A DNA stretch of 64,000 nucleotides from Alcaligenaceae bacterium (GCA_013416445.1 JACCER010000013.1:1-64000); one strand, 5' to 3'; shown: positions 25,611 to 36,017, numbered from the stretch's first letter. Notes: a model not told the origin generated them from the letters alone. Program-made: numbers and translations.

Positions 25611-26258
25611 ATGCGTTCACTTATCACTCTTACTCGCACGCTTAGCCCTACGCTACGTGTTTTCAGTCTTGCTTGCGCCACATCGCTCGCACTTGGCATG
25701 GGCAGCATCGCACAAGCCGCCTCTTCAATCCCAACTCAAGGCAAATCCATGAGCACAACTCCTCACGTTAAACTTCAAACCAATCAGGGCGACCTGGTCA
25801 TCGAACTTGATGCCGAAAAAGCACCTAAAACAGTCGAAAGCTTCCTGACCTACGTCAACGAAGGTTTCTACGACGGCACTATTTTCCATCGCGTCATCAA
25901 TAACTTCATGGTCCAAGGCGGCGGTTTTGATGCCGGCATGAAGCAAAAGCAAACTCACGCCCCAGTTGAGAACGAAGCCAACAACGGCCTGAAAAACAAC
26001 CGCTACACGCTGGCCATGGCCCGCACCTCCGACCCACATTCGGCTACCGCCCAGTTCTTCATCAACGTGGCCGACAACGACTTCCTGAACTTCACAGCGC
26101 CCACACCCAATGGTTGGGGCTATACCGTTTTTGGCAAAGTCATTGAAGGCACCGAAGTCGTCGACAAAATGAAAGCGGTAAAAACAGGCAACAAGGGCTT
26201 TCACCAAGACGTTCCAGTCGAAGACATTGTCATCGAGAAAGCAACGGTTGTTGAATAA
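25611..26258 (+). CDS. Cyclophilin-type peptidyl-prolyl isomerase with two possible starts
   Basis: A 215-residue cyclophilin catalysing cis-trans isomerisation of X-Pro bonds. The core is complete: [19 protein letters not shown] (catalytic Arg in FHRV), [20 protein letters not shown] and [13 protein letters not shown]. From the first ATG (25611) a signal peptide ending ...SIAQA is present, giving a periplasmic form. An internal ATG at 25749 (MSTTPHVKL) has AAGG 7 bases upstream and gives a 169-residue cytoplasmic PpiB-like form. Related genomes often carry adjacent periplasmic and cytoplasmic genes. Here a signal peptide seems joined to a PpiB-like body. Confidence 0.88.
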   Translation: MRSLITLTRTLSPTLRVFSLACATSLALGMGSIAQAASSIPTQGKSMSTTPHVKLQTNQGDLVIELDAEKAPKTVESFLTYVNEGFYDGTIFHRVINNFMVQGGGFDAGMKQKQTHAPVENEANNGLKNNRYTLAMARTSDPHSATAQFFINVADNDFLNFTAPTPNGWGYTVFGKVIEGTEVVDKMKAVKTGNKGFHQDVPVEDIVIEKATVVE

Positions 26259-27027
26259 GATAACGCTGCCGGGTACGGTCTGGATAGCCTCGGATATTCA
26301 TCTGGGGCCCGATACGCCAGCCACCGCCGACGCGTTCCATCTTTTTCTAGACAAGGCATGCGCCCAGGCGGATGCCTTGATTTTATGCGGCGATATTTTC
26401 AACGCCTGGATAGGCGACGACCTTGCGCTGACCAAGCCACCAGAATGGCTCTCGCAAACACTGCGCCGGTTTACCGCGGTATCTGAAAAAATACCCTTAT
26501 GGCTAGGTCACGGCAACCGCGACTTCCTGATGGGCGAACCCTTGGCGCGCCATGTGGGCGCACGACTGCTGCCCGACACGGTATGCCTGGCCACCGACTA
26601 CGGCAACATATTACTTTCGCATGGCGACGAATACTGTATCGCCGACATCGGCTACCAGCGCTTGCGCCGCCTGGTGCGCAACCGAGGGGTACAAAAGCTA
26701 TTTTTGTCCCTGCCCCTGAAATACCGGCTCGCCATCGCCGACTGGGCCAGAAAACGCAGCATGGCCGCCAACCGCTACAAATCAGCAAACATCATGGACG
26801 TCACCCCCGACGCCATTGAACGGGCTTTTCTGAACAGCGGCATCAACACCCTGGTACACGGACACACCCACCGTCCCGCCACACATCATTTGACAGTAAA
26901 CGGGCAGGCCTGCACGCGTATTGTGCTACCTGATTGGGAATATGATCACGGCACATCGTTACGTGGCGGCTGGCTGACCATAGACCGCCATGGGCCGCAA
27001 TTACACGCTGAATGTAGGTCGAACTAG
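26251..27027 (+). CDS. lpxH: UDP-2,3-diacylglucosamine diphosphatase
   Basis: A calcineurin-like phosphoesterase that hydrolyses UDP-2,3-diacylglucosamine to lipid X in lipid A synthesis, at the inner face of the inner membrane. Metal-binding motifs: IASDIHLG (D-x-H), [20 protein letters not shown] (GNRD), LSHGDEYC and [10 protein letters not shown]. The start is uncertain: the frame has no ATG near the expected N-terminus. I propose the TTG at 26251, which overlaps the cyclophilin stop; TTG at 26248 or 26227 are alternatives. Translational coupling to the upstream gene would help such a start. Confidence 0.9.
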   Translation: MNKITLPGTVWIASDIHLGPDTPATADAFHLFLDKACAQADALILCGDIFNAWIGDDLALTKPPEWLSQTLRRFTAVSEKIPLWLGHGNRDFLMGEPLARHVGARLLPDTVCLATDYGNILLSHGDEYCIADIGYQRLRRLVRNRGVQKLFLSLPLKYRLAIADWARKRSMAANRYKSANIMDVTPDAIERAFLNSGINTLVHGHTHRPATHHLTVNGQACTRIVLPDWEYDHGTSLRGGWLTIDRHGPQLHAECRSN

Positions 27028-27052
27028 CACCACTAGGCGCGTAATCCGACAC
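27014..27052. repeat. REP-like palindrome, copy 4
   Basis: GTAGGTCGAACTAGC / GGCGCGTAATCCGACAC overlapping and following the lpxH stop, between convergent genes. Confidence 0.7.
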
Positions 27053-27076
27053 CTGCCGTCTGCGCATATCCAAATA

Positions 27077-28099
27077 CTATGCACTCGTGCCCATGTCGCC
27101 GGCAATCTGGATAAGGATGCGCCCAATAGACTGTCTTTCAACTACAGCATCGAAGGCTTCCGTCAAACGGACCATAGGATAGGGCTTGGAAGATATGCTC
27201 TGCAGTTCGCCTGCGGCGATATGAGCGAAGATCGTCTCCATCATGATTCGCAATCGTTGCTTGTAATACTCGCGTTCGTCTGTCAAGCCCCATCCAACGT
27301 AGAAACCAAAGTTAAAACCAATGGCTTCAATATTTTTAACCAGTAAAATGTTTGCTGGTATCTTTGGGATTTCACCGCTGGCAAAGCCTACGATTAGCAC
27401 TCTTCCTTCCGGTTTTACGCAACGCAACGCTTCGTCAAACAAGGCGCCACCCACAGGATCAAAGACCAGTTCAACGTTGTGACCGCCATTCAAGTCTCGC
27501 ACCTGCTGACTAAGCTGGCCCTCGCTATGAACGATTCCAGAATGCGCGCCATAGCCCATGGCGACTTTTACTCGATCATCGCTACCTGCTACTGCAATCA
27601 CATTAGCATTGGCAAGACGGCCCAACTGAACTGCGGGCAGCCCCACGCCACCTGCAGCGCCATAAACCAGCAGGGTTTCCCCTGCCTTGATTCGCCCTCG
27701 CCAATGCAGGGCAGCGTATGCTGTTCCGTATGTTAGTGGGACACTCGCGGCCACCGCCAAACTCACACCATCGGGCACATGCCATGTCGTTGCAACCGTG
27801 GCAACCGCTACTTCTGCGTACCCTCCCCAATCAAGGATGGCAGCGACTCGGTCTCCTGGTGCGAACTCTGTTACATCAGGCCCTACTTCCAGGACTACCC
27901 CTGAAATTTCCGTGCCAGGAACAAATGGCAACGGTGGTTTGCGCTGGTACTTGCCAGCAACAATCAAGGTCTGACCAAAGCTGACGGCTGCGAAATGCAC
28001 TGCAATGCTAACTTGTCCTGCCGAAGGAGTGGGTGGTGCGACCTCTTGAAGTGCCAGTTCACTATAGTGCATCCACTTTTCACAAACAAATGCTTTCAT
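27077..28099 (-). CDS. NADPH:quinone oxidoreductase-like (MDR family)
   Basis: A 340-residue medium-chain dehydrogenase/reductase of the zinc-free quinone-oxidoreductase type. The N-terminal GroES-like part contains VPGTEISGVVLEVGPDV and FAPGDRV. The Rossmann nucleotide site is LLVYGAAGGVGLPAVQLGRLANANVIAVAGSD (about residues 144-175), followed by FDPVGG. Zinc-ligand cysteines are missing. Substrate cannot be told from sequence: quinones, enals or acryloyl-CoA-like compounds are all possible. Convergent with lpxH. Confidence 0.82.
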   Translation of the reverse strand: MKAFVCEKWMHYSELALQEVAPPTPSAGQVSIAVHFAAVSFGQTLIVAGKYQRKPPLPFVPGTEISGVVLEVGPDVTEFAPGDRVAAILDWGGYAEVAVATVATTWHVPDGVSLAVAASVPLTYGTAYAALHWRGRIKAGETLLVYGAAGGVGLPAVQLGRLANANVIAVAGSDDRVKVAMGYGAHSGIVHSEGQLSQQVRDLNGGHNVELVFDPVGGALFDEALRCVKPEGRVLIVGFASGEIPKIPANILLVKNIEAIGFNFGFYVGWGLTDEREYYKQRLRIMMETIFAHIAAGELQSISSKPYPMVRLTEAFDAVVERQSIGRILIQIAGDMGTSA

Positions 28100-28171
28100 T
28101 TAAAACCTTTCATGTCTGAAGACAAAGTTAGTCGAAATTGATGTGCGACCTACGCAGGACAAAGATCGGAT

Positions 28172-29893
28172 CTACGCCTCGAAATCCAGTTGCAACTGCG
28201 CAATGGCATCGCGCTGGCGCACCTGCACCCGTTTCGCCAGGCGACTCAACATGTAAGCCGTCAAGTGCCCTGCAGCCTCTGGATCATCAATCAGTTCCTC
28301 TGCGCTAGGCCCCGCGGCCCGAGCAACCGGCAAAGCCACCCCTGAGTAGGTAAACGTCACCCGCAAAGCATACTCATCAAAGCGCGCCTTTACCTCCAGC
28401 CACGGCTGCTCAGGTGACAAACGCCTGCTATGCGCCAGCAAATCAAAAGCCTGCCATACCGCCTGCTCGGCGCGCTGCACGGCATCCCGCCGGGCGCCCC
28501 ACAAACGGCCCTGATTTTCCATGAAAAGATTCAAGTCGTCGGCGGTGGTCGCATCAATCGAAAACCGCTGCGTAGTACGACGCGATGCCCCGACGCGAAA
28601 CAGTATCGTCAGCACCAATGCAACCAGCGTGCCATTGGTGACCCCTGCCAGATCCATGAAGCCCGCCAGCGGAGGGTACTGAATACCCGCAACAATATAC
28701 TGATGCGACACACCAACGATCAGCCCCACGCCCAACGCCAGCGAACGGCGATCATCCAGCATGCGCGAAGCCACGAGTTTCAAGCCTGCCATCAACAGAA
28801 AAGCCGAGATAAAAAGCAGCATCGCGGCAATAACCGGCGCCGGCACCGCCAGCCACAACACAATAAGCTTGGAACACAATGCAGTAATGAGCAAAAACGC
28901 AGCCACCCAGTAACCCAGATAACGGCTGGAACTGCCAGATGTCGCCGCCAGCCCCACCGCCCCGCCACTGGAAGTTTGCGGCATGGCATTGATAAACGAG
29001 GCCAGCACATGGGTCAGGCCTTCAGCGCGCAAGCCGCGCCCATAAGCGCGCAGATCAGGCGTATGCCAGTCGGCATCGGCCGTGCGCTGCGCAACGGTTT
29101 GTGTACCTATCGACATCAGCGACAGCGCCAGCCCCATCAACATGTAGGGCCAGACCATGCCCCAGTCAAACGACCAGCCAAACGCAGGCAGGGTGGGCAG
29201 ACGCACCCACGGCGTTGAAGCGATATAGTTCACGCTGTCTGTTGACAGCATCCCCAGCGTGGCTGCCAGCGCGCTGCCAGCCAGCAAGCCTATCAGAGTA
29301 GCGAATAGCCGTATGCGCGACCTTAGCCAGATATTGCAAAACACCATGACAAACAGGGTAAACGCGGCCACCATGAGTTCCATGTTGCTCGCACCCGCAC
29401 CCGTTTGATGGCCAAACAGCAACTTAAGCCCCACCTGCCCCGTCGCCACGCCAGTCAGCATGACGGCCAGACCGGCGATCTCGACCGTGAATATGCTGCG
29501 CAAACGCACCACACAAGCGCTTAACAGCAACTGGGTAAGGCCAGTGACAAAGACCATGCCGTAGGCCAGCGGCATGCCGCCCGAGCTGCTGCCTGCCAGA
29601 AACATGACAGCGAACACCGTAGGGGTGGCCTGCAACGGATAGTAATAACCCGACCCTATGCCCCATCGGTTAAGGATTTGCAGCAGTATTGATAGCGCAC
29701 TGGCGATCAGTGATGCACTGGCAATATCAAGAAAGCTGCTTTCGCCCAGATTGGTGACGCTGCCATGCACAAACAGGTTGGGCACCACCAGCAATGCGCC
29801 CAAAAAGGCGATTTGCTGCAAGGCCAGACCCAGCGCGGCAGGAACCGGCAGCTTGTCATCAAGCCAGAAAAGTATGGATTCCGGCTTACGCAC
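28172..29893 (-). CDS. NCS2-family purine/pyrimidine permease with extra C-terminal domain
   Basis: A 573-residue protein from a GTG start. Residues 1-430 are a nucleobase-cation symporter-2 core: LALQQIAFLGALLVVPNLF, the QATPTVFAV block, TQTVAQR and GRGLRAEGLTHVLASFINAMPQTSSGGAVGL. Substrate is a purine, pyrimidine or related anion. The C-terminal 130 residues are unusual: ERAEQAVWQAFDLLAHSRRL-like helix, DEYALRVTFTYSGVALP and GHLTAYMLSRLAKRVQVRQR resemble a degenerate GHKL (HATPase) fold. Function of that part unknown. Next to carbonic anhydrase, same strand. Confidence 0.82.
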   Translation of the reverse strand: MRKPESILFWLDDKLPVPAALGLALQQIAFLGALLVVPNLFVHGSVTNLGESSFLDIASASLIASALSILLQILNRWGIGSGYYYPLQATPTVFAVMFLAGSSSGGMPLAYGMVFVTGLTQLLLSACVVRLRSIFTVEIAGLAVMLTGVATGQVGLKLLFGHQTGAGASNMELMVAAFTLFVMVFCNIWLRSRIRLFATLIGLLAGSALAATLGMLSTDSVNYIASTPWVRLPTLPAFGWSFDWGMVWPYMLMGLALSLMSIGTQTVAQRTADADWHTPDLRAYGRGLRAEGLTHVLASFINAMPQTSSGGAVGLAATSGSSSRYLGYWVAAFLLITALCSKLIVLWLAVPAPVIAAMLLFISAFLLMAGLKLVASRMLDDRRSLALGVGLIVGVSHQYIVAGIQYPPLAGFMDLAGVTNGTLVALVLTILFRVGASRRTTQRFSIDATTADDLNLFMENQGRLWGARRDAVQRAEQAVWQAFDLLAHSRRLSPEQPWLEVKARFDEYALRVTFTYSGVALPVARAAGPSAEELIDDPEAAGHLTAYMLSRLAKRVQVRQRDAIAQLQLDFEA

Positions 29894-29955
29894 GCCTTAT
29901 CGCCATTTGCTTGCCTGATGCCAAATAAGGGAAGCTCGGTTTCATGGAAACAACC

Positions 29956-30645
29956 TTATACAACCGGCAGCAAATGCAGATCAGCCTGATCTGATTTCCA
30001 GAGATCACCGGTTTCAATATCGAACCACCAGCCGTGCAAGGCAAGCTTGCCCGCGTCGACCCCTTCCTTGACCCAGGGGTAAGTCAGCAAATTGTGTAAA
30101 GACCCGGTAACCGCCGCGCGCTCGACCAAGCCTGGATTATCTTTTAGCAATTCCAACGACACTTTCTGGCGTACGCCGGACTCGTCGGGATTCAAGTACA
30201 GTTCGGTGGCCTTCGTGGCCATGGAAACCCAGTCACCCACGAACTCGCGATCGATGGACTTGCCATCGGCAGCGGCGATTACCGCCTTGATGCCACCGCA
30301 ACTGGCGTGCCCCAGCACAATAATGTGGTCTACACCCAGATCGCGCACCGCGTACTCTATGGCGGCGCCTGTGCCATGCAAACCTGCGCCCTGCTGATAA
30401 GGCGGAACCAGATTGGCAATATTGCGCACGGTGAACAGTTCGCCTGGATGAGCCTGCAGCAGCACCCCAGTATCGACCCGTGAATCGCAACACGCGATGA
30501 TAAGCGTCGCGGGAGCTTGGCCATCAGTAGCCAGTTTGTGCATCATTTCCGGATCGCGTTGATAGAACTCGCTGCGGAAACGACGAACGGCGGCTTCAAA
30601 ATGCGAAATATCCCGAAGACCGTGTTGGCAAGCCTGCTCTGTCAT
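29956..30645 (-). CDS. Beta-class carbonic anhydrase
   Basis: A 229-residue zinc enzyme interconverting CO2 and bicarbonate. Zinc ligands and the catalytic Asp-Arg pair are visible in IACCDSRVDTG and GHASCGGIKAV. Typical blocks FTVRNIANLVPP and AIEYAVRDLGVDHIIVLGH are present. Cytoplasmic by lack of a signal. The gap to the NCS2 permease is 62 bases; the link, if any, is unclear. It may supply bicarbonate for acetyl-CoA carboxylase. Confidence 0.94.
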   Translation of the reverse strand: MTEQACQHGLRDISHFEAAVRRFRSEFYQRDPEMMHKLATDGQAPATLIIACCDSRVDTGVLLQAHPGELFTVRNIANLVPPYQQGAGLHGTGAAIEYAVRDLGVDHIIVLGHASCGGIKAVIAAADGKSIDREFVGDWVSMATKATELYLNPDESGVRQKVSLELLKDNPGLVERAAVTGSLHNLLTYPWVKEGVDAGKLALHGWWFDIETGDLWKSDQADLHLLPVV

Positions 30646-30706
30646 GATGCCATCTCTTGAAAAGTTATGTTAACGGGCGTGCAATTATAACCACATGCTT
30701 CAAGCG

Positions 30707-31570
30707 TCAACGCATTAAAAGCCAGGCCAGCACGACCAGGCCCAGTGCAATGCGATACCACGCAAAAGGCCGGTAGGTATGCTTGGACACAAAATGCAGC
30801 ACCGCGCGCACCACCAGCAACGCGCTGATAAAGGCTGCCACAAAACCAACCCCTATCGCCAGCGTCTGGGCCTCGGACAAGGCGCTGCTATTACGGTACA
30901 AATCGTATACCGTGGCCGCCAGCATGGTGGGCATGGCCAGGAAAAAAGAAAACTCAGTTGCCGTTTTACGTTGTATGCCCGCCATCATTCCACTAATAAT
31001 CGTCGCCCCTGAACGCGATGTACCGGGCACCATGGCCAGGCATTGCGCAAACCCCACTATCAAGGCCTGCTTCCAGCTGATTTGTTCCAGCGTAAACGCC
31101 GTAACGTGCTGTGATGCCATGCTGTCGTCGCCGCCTGCTGGCGCGCCATGCTTGGCATATTGCGGCTTGCGCTCGACCCACAACATGATCAGGCCGCCCA
31201 CGATCAGGGTCACCACGAATACGCCCGGATTATGAAACAACATCTTGATGTACTTGATAGTTAGCGCACCGATGACGGCTGCCGGCAAAAAGGCAATGAT
31301 CAGGTTGCGGGTAAACATGACCTCGGTGGCTTCGCCAGCCAAAGTGCCCCGTATCAGTCGCCACAGGCGTTGACGGAAAACCCACATGACCGCCAAAATG
31401 GAACCAAACTGGATCACGACCTCGAACACCTTGTCGCTACCCGACGAGAAATTGATCCAGTCGCCTATCAATAGCAAATGGGCCGTGCTCGAAACTGGAA
31501 TAAACTCAGTGAATCCTTCCATCAGGCCCAAAAACAGGGCTTTCAATAAAAACCAGATGCTGTCAGTCAT
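30707..31570 (-). CDS. uppP: Undecaprenyl-diphosphate phosphatase
   Basis: A 287-residue membrane enzyme (BacA/UppP) that recycles undecaprenyl pyrophosphate for peptidoglycan and other envelope polymers. The two active-site blocks are [20 protein letters not shown] (about 19-38) and [15 protein letters not shown] (about 178-192). Seven to eight hydrophobic segments. Its start overlaps the end of the TerC/CBS gene by 8 bases, suggesting coupled translation. Confidence 0.96.
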   Translation of the reverse strand: MTDSIWFLLKALFLGLMEGFTEFIPVSSTAHLLLIGDWINFSSGSDKVFEVVIQFGSILAVMWVFRQRLWRLIRGTLAGEATEVMFTRNLIIAFLPAAVIGALTIKYIKMLFHNPGVFVVTLIVGGLIMLWVERKPQYAKHGAPAGGDDSMASQHVTAFTLEQISWKQALIVGFAQCLAMVPGTSRSGATIISGMMAGIQRKTATEFSFFLAMPTMLAATVYDLYRNSSALSEAQTLAIGVGFVAAFISALLVVRAVLHFVSKHTYRPFAWYRIALGLVVLAWLLMR

Positions 31571-33146
31571 AGTCGCTCATGTCGTTAGTGTCGTCGTCGG
31601 TCTGATGGTAAGTGCGATCTATCTGCACCGTTGCTATGCGCCGCGCATCCAGGCGCAGCACCGTAAATTTGAAAGTGGCGTGAGCCTGGCGCAGTTCGCA
31701 GCTATCGCCGGGCTGCGGCAAATGCCCGAAGCGCTCAAGCAGGTAGCCCGCCAGGGTCGAATAGCCTTCCTCGTCATCGACCAGATCATCGGTATTCAGC
31801 ACCAGTTCCAGGTGGTGCAGGTCGGCTGCGCCATCGACGCGCCAGCGGTTGTCGCCTTCCACCGCAATATCGGGTGCTTCGTCTTCGTCGGGGAATTCGC
31901 CCGCTATCGCTTCAAAGACATCGATGGGGGTCACAACGCCTTCTATGGCGCCGAATTCATCGGTAACCAGCACAAGCTGGCCACGCGAACGTTTCAGAGT
32001 GTCCATCAGGCGCAGCACCCCTATCGACTCATGCACAATGATAGGATCACGCAAACGTGACAAACGTATGCCGCCCTGGGTGATCAGGTCGGCGACCATC
32101 TCCTTGGCGCGGCCTATGCCTATGACTTCATCCAGAGAACCTCGGCAAACCGGAAAAAAGCTGTGTGGCGCCTTGGCGATCTGTTCGCGCAGCTTGGCGG
32201 GTTCATCATCCAGATTCAACCAAGACACGTCGGTACGCGGCGTCATGATGGAATGGATGGAACGGTCGGCCAGAGTCAGTACGCCACTGACCATATAGCG
32301 TTCTTCTTCTTCGAAAACCTGCGCTGGCGCTTCGTTTTCCGGCGTATCTTGCTCTGGCCTCACTAACGGGCGCTTGCCTAGCATGCGCAACACCCCTTCG
32401 GCAGTGCGCTCACGCATGGGCCGCCTGGCGTCAAAGCGATGCATATTGCGCCGGGCCAACTGATTGAGGGCTTCGATCAGGACTGAAAATGTAATGGCGG
32501 CATACAAATAGCCCTTGGGCACGGCAAAGCCAAAGCCTTCTGCCAGCAGCGAAAAGCCGATGGTAAGCAAAAAACCCAGGCACAAAATGACGACGGTTGG
32601 GTGGGCGTTGACGAATATGGTCAGGGGCTTGGATGCCACCAGCATAATGCCGATAGCGATAGTGACCGCCAGCATCATGATCGCAAGGTGGTCGACCATG
32701 CCAACCGCTGTAATCACGGCATCGATGGAAAAAATGGCGTCCAGGACTACGATTTGCGTAACAATGACCCAGAAACTGGCATGCATGCGTGCACCAGACG
32801 CATGCTGGATCCTGCCCTCGACCCGCTCGTGCAACTCCAGTGTCCCTTTGAACAGCAGGAAGAATCCACCAATGATGAGGATCAGGTCGCGCCCTGAAAA
32901 ATCCAGCGAGCCTACGGAGAATAGTGGATCAGTCAGCTTGATTAGCCATGACATGACCGACAGCATGGCCAAGCGCATGAGCAAAGCCAGCAGCAAGCCT
33001 ATGACCCGGGCGCGATCACGTTGAGCCGGCGGCAGCTTGTCGACCAGGATGGCAATAAAAACCAGATTGTCTATCCCCAGGACAATCTCGAGTATGACCA
33101 GCGTCAGCAAGCCTACCCAAGCCGACAGCTCTAGCATCCACTCCAT
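31563..33146 (-). CDS. TerC-family membrane protein with CBS and CorC/HlyC domains
   Basis: A 527-residue YoaE/YegH-type protein. The N-terminal half is a TerC domain with seven membrane segments ([35 protein letters not shown] carries the acidic residues). Then come paired CBS domains (about 300-420: [32 protein letters not shown]) and a C-terminal CorC_HlyC domain ([20 protein letters not shown]). TerC relatives are linked to manganese export. I start at the ATG at 33144-33146, with GGAG 7 bases upstream; a TTG one codon earlier is less likely. Confidence 0.88.
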   Translation of the reverse strand: MEWMLELSAWVGLLTLVILEIVLGIDNLVFIAILVDKLPPAQRDRARVIGLLLALLMRLAMLSVMSWLIKLTDPLFSVGSLDFSGRDLILIIGGFFLLFKGTLELHERVEGRIQHASGARMHASFWVIVTQIVVLDAIFSIDAVITAVGMVDHLAIMMLAVTIAIGIMLVASKPLTIFVNAHPTVVILCLGFLLTIGFSLLAEGFGFAVPKGYLYAAITFSVLIEALNQLARRNMHRFDARRPMRERTAEGVLRMLGKRPLVRPEQDTPENEAPAQVFEEEERYMVSGVLTLADRSIHSIMTPRTDVSWLNLDDEPAKLREQIAKAPHSFFPVCRGSLDEVIGIGRAKEMVADLITQGGIRLSRLRDPIIVHESIGVLRLMDTLKRSRGQLVLVTDEFGAIEGVVTPIDVFEAIAGEFPDEDEAPDIAVEGDNRWRVDGAADLHHLELVLNTDDLVDDEEGYSTLAGYLLERFGHLPQPGDSCELRQAHATFKFTVLRLDARRIATVQIDRTYHQTDDDTNDMSDYD

Positions 33147-33221
33147 CAAGAGGCTCCGTAAGGCAAACGGCAGTACCTAAAAACAAGCTGCAGGCCCAAG
33201 TACCGCAGCCTGCCACAGCGA

Positions 33222-34013
33222 TCAGCTTTGCAGATGGCCCAGCATCTGGGTGAATATCTTGGGCGTGGCAGCCAGGACATCGCCACTTTTCATCCAGCCC
33301 TGCTCGCCCTCGAAATCGGCGATCAGCCCGCCCGCCTCGAGTATCAGCAACCCGCCCGCGGCGAGATCCCAGGGTTTGAGCTTGACCCCGCAGTAGCCAT
33401 CGAGGCGACCGGCCGCGACATAAGCCAGATCGAGCACGGTGGAACCCAGGCGGCGCGCCGAGGCGCAGTCAGCCAACATACTGGCAAAACGCGTATGCGG
33501 CGCCACCCCGCCCGCTGATCCGGCGACATGCGTGCCCAGCAACGCGTCGTGATAACGCGTCTGGCCGGAGATGCGCACCCGCCTGTCGTTCATGAAAGCG
33601 CCGCCGCCACGCGTGGCAGAAAACAATTCGTTGCGGGCTGGGTCATAAATAACCGCCTGGGTGATTTGACCGCGATGCGCCAGGGCGATCGATACCGCAT
33701 AAATGGGCAAGCCATGAATGAAGTTGGTCGTGCCATCGAGTGGATCGATGATCCATTGGTATTCAGCCTGCTCGTCGGCGCCTTGGCCCGCAGCCAGATG
33801 GATACCGGTTTCCTCACCCAGAAAACCGTGATCAGGGTAGGCAGTGCGTAAAATGTCGATGATGGCTTCTTCAGCGGCGCGATCCACTTCCGTGACATAA
33901 TCCTTGGGCCCTTTGCGCGCCACTTGCAGGCGCTCCAAGTCGAGGCTGGCGCGGTTGATGATGGCGCCAGCACGGCGTGCCGCCTTGATGGCGGTATTGA
34001 GCATCGGGTGCAT
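33222..34013 (-). CDS. suhB: Inositol-1-monophosphatase
   Basis: A 263-residue Mg-dependent phosphatase, also a partner of rRNA antitermination complexes in enterobacteria. Metal-site motifs: GEETG, WIIDPLDGTTNFIHGLP and LKPWDLAAGGLLILEAGG. Start chosen at the ATG at 34011-34013 (MHPMLNTAIKAARRAG), the standard SuhB opening. Divergent from trmJ, an arrangement seen widely in beta- and gammaproteobacteria. Confidence 0.94.
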   Translation of the reverse strand: MHPMLNTAIKAARRAGAIINRASLDLERLQVARKGPKDYVTEVDRAAEEAIIDILRTAYPDHGFLGEETGIHLAAGQGADEQAEYQWIIDPLDGTTNFIHGLPIYAVSIALAHRGQITQAVIYDPARNELFSATRGGGAFMNDRRVRISGQTRYHDALLGTHVAGSAGGVAPHTRFASMLADCASARRLGSTVLDLAYVAAGRLDGYCGVKLKPWDLAAGGLLILEAGGLIADFEGEQGWMKSGDVLAATPKIFTQMLGHLQS

Positions 34014-34118
34014 AAAATTCCGTATTAAACAAAAACTGTCAGTGCCTGGCACAGCCAAATTCGACTGCCTGTCTAGGCAAAAATTCAGGCAATAAACATT
34101 AGAAACGATCTATTTTAA

Positions 34119-34913
34119 ATGACTCAGACATTTTCCTCAGAAATGGCCCAGGCTTTCTCTCGTGTGCGCTTCATTATGGTGCATCCCAGCCACCCCGGAA
34201 ATGTAGGGGCGGCGGCTCGCGCCATCAAAACCATGGGCTTTCACGACCTGTGCCTGGTGGCGCCGCGCTTCCCCGATGTGCTTGATTTGCCCGAGGCGCA
34301 ATCGCTTGCCAGCGGGGCCACCGACGTGCTGGCAGCGGTTAGCATTGTTCCCACATTGGAACAGGCCTTGGCACCGGCCACCATGACGTTTGCCCTGACA
34401 GCCCGCGCCCGCATGATAGGCCCGCCGCCCTGCGACATACGCCAGGCTGCAGCAACCGGCTGCGAGCACTTGCGCCAGCAACACAATGTGGTGGCCATCG
34501 TACTGGGCACGGAACGCTCGGGGCTGACCAACGAAGACATAGCCCTATGCCAACGAGTTTGCCACATACCGGCGAATCCGGAATATAGCTCGCTGAATGT
34601 TGCCCAGGCCTTGCAATTGGCGGCATGGGAGTTTCGTTATGCCCTGGCCAGTGCCGCCGCCCTGCCCCTACTGCCGGTGACCAACGGCCATGCCGAAATC
34701 GGTGACGAGCCAGCACCCAGCGAAAAGGTGCAAGCACTGATGACACATTGGGAGCAGGCCCTGGTGGCAGTCGGGTTTCTTGACCCGGAACATCCGAAAA
34801 AACTGATGCCGCGCATGCGCCACCTGTTCAGCCGCAACAACCTGAGCCGTGATGAAGTCGATATGCTGCGCGGCATGTGCACCGCCATGATCAAGACGGC
34901 ACGGAAAGAGTGA
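34119..34913 (+). CDS. trmJ: tRNA (cytidine/uridine-2'-O-)-methyltransferase
   Basis: A 264-residue SPOUT-class enzyme methylating the 2'-O of nucleotide 32 in several tRNAs. The knot motifs are RVRFIMVHPSHPGNVGAAARAIKTMG, VAIVLGTERSGLTNED and HIPANPEYSSLNVAQAL. The C-terminal extension typical of TrmJ (about 170-264) is present. Divergent from suhB with about 105 bases between starts. Confidence 0.94.
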   Translation: MTQTFSSEMAQAFSRVRFIMVHPSHPGNVGAAARAIKTMGFHDLCLVAPRFPDVLDLPEAQSLASGATDVLAAVSIVPTLEQALAPATMTFALTARARMIGPPPCDIRQAAATGCEHLRQQHNVVAIVLGTERSGLTNEDIALCQRVCHIPANPEYSSLNVAQALQLAAWEFRYALASAAALPLLPVTNGHAEIGDEPAPSEKVQALMTHWEQALVAVGFLDPEHPKKLMPRMRHLFSRNNLSRDEVDMLRGMCTAMIKTARKE

Positions 34914-34921
34914 TGTTGTTT

Positions 34922-34952
34922 GTCGGGCTAGCGCGCAGCGTGTAATCCGACA
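34922..34952. repeat. REP-like palindrome, copy 5
   Basis: GTCGGGCTAGCGCGC / GTGTAATCCGAC just after trmJ, between convergent genes. Confidence 0.65.
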
Positions 34953-35024
34953 AACAACATCACAACCAAAAAATGGCGCAATTCAACATTAATGCAGCCA
35001 TTCCTGGTCTATTTTCAAGACTTA

Positions 35025-36017
35025 TTAATCGACGGTTGCGCCCGAAGCCTTGACCACTTTTGCCCAGCCATCGACTTCAGACTTGATGAAATCGCCAAAT
35101 TCGGCAGGCGTTGTTTTGGCTGGTACGGCACCCAGGTCAGCCATGCGGGCCTGGACATCAGGCTTGGCCAGCGCGGTCTGGATAACATTATTCAGCTTGT
35201 TCACGATTTCGTCGGGCGTACCCTTGGGCGCAATCACGCCAAACCAGGAAGATACGTCGTAGGTCGGGAAACCGGACTCTTGCATGGTGGGCAGATCAGG
35301 CGCCGTTTTGGAGCGCTCGGCGGTAGTGACGGCCAAGGCACGCAACTTGCCAGATTCTACATGCGGCCACGCCGACGGCATGTTGTCGAACATATAGTCA
35401 ACCTGACCGCCAATGAGGTCGGTGATGGCAGGCGAGCTGCCTTTGTAAGGAATGTGCGTTGCGTCTATTTTGGCCAGTTGCTTGAACAGTTCGCCGGCCA
35501 TGTGTATGGACGTGCCGCTGCCCGACGAAGCGAAATTAAGCTTGCCCGGATTTGCCTTGGCGTAATCAATGAGTTCTTGCACCGTCTTGGCAGGTATTTT
35601 GGGGTTGACCACCAGCACATTGGGAACCCTCACGCCCAGCGAAACAGGCGCGAAGTCTTTGACCAGGTCAAAACGCAGGTTTTTATACAGCGTCTGGTTA
35701 ATGGCGCTGGTAACGGCAACCATATACAACGTATAGCCGTCGGGCGTTGCGCGAGCAACCATTTCTGTAGCAATATTGCTGCCCGCACCGGGACGGTTTT
35801 CAACCACTACCGGCTGGCCCAGGGCCTCGCCCATTTCTTTGCCCAGAATGCGCGCCACGACATCAGTGGTGCCACCAGCCGAAAACCCAACGACAAGGCG
35901 AATGGCGTGATCAGGGTAGGCGGCCAATGCGCTGCTGGCGAATCCAAGTGCGCCCGCCATCAAGATGCTGGCCGCTGCGGCCTTGCCGCTCAGCGAGAAT
36001 TTAGTACGTATTGACAA
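35025..36017 (-). CDS. Bug-family solute receptor (tripartite tricarboxylate transporter type)
   Basis: A 330-residue periplasmic binding protein of the Bug family, hugely expanded in Bordetella and relatives. A signal peptide ends near ...GFASSALA. Family signatures: YPDHAIRLVVGFSAGGTTDVVARILG, VVENRPGAGSNIATE and ARATPDGYTLYM. Ligand unknown, probably a carboxylate; no membrane TctA/B genes are adjacent. The start is a TTG at 36015-36017 with GGAG 7 bases upstream. Divergent from an IclR regulator, which probably controls it. Confidence 0.93.
   Translation of the reverse strand: MSIRTKFSLSGKAAAASILMAGALGFASSALAAYPDHAIRLVVGFSAGGTTDVVARILGKEMGEALGQPVVVENRPGAGSNIATEMVARATPDGYTLYMVAVTSAINQTLYKNLRFDLVKDFAPVSLGVRVPNVLVVNPKIPAKTVQELIDYAKANPGKLNFASSGSGTSIHMAGELFKQLAKIDATHIPYKGSSPAITDLIGGQVDYMFDNMPSAWPHVESGKLRALAVTTAERSKTAPDLPTMQESGFPTYDVSSWFGVIAPKGTPDEIVNKLNNVIQTALAKPDVQARMADLGAVPAKTTPAEFGDFIKSEVDGWAKVVKASGATVD

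Noticed and set aside
34992-36014. 340-codon plus-strand open frame
   Set aside because: Antisense to the Bug receptor gene, which has a signal peptide and clear family motifs; the plus frame has no recognisable domain.
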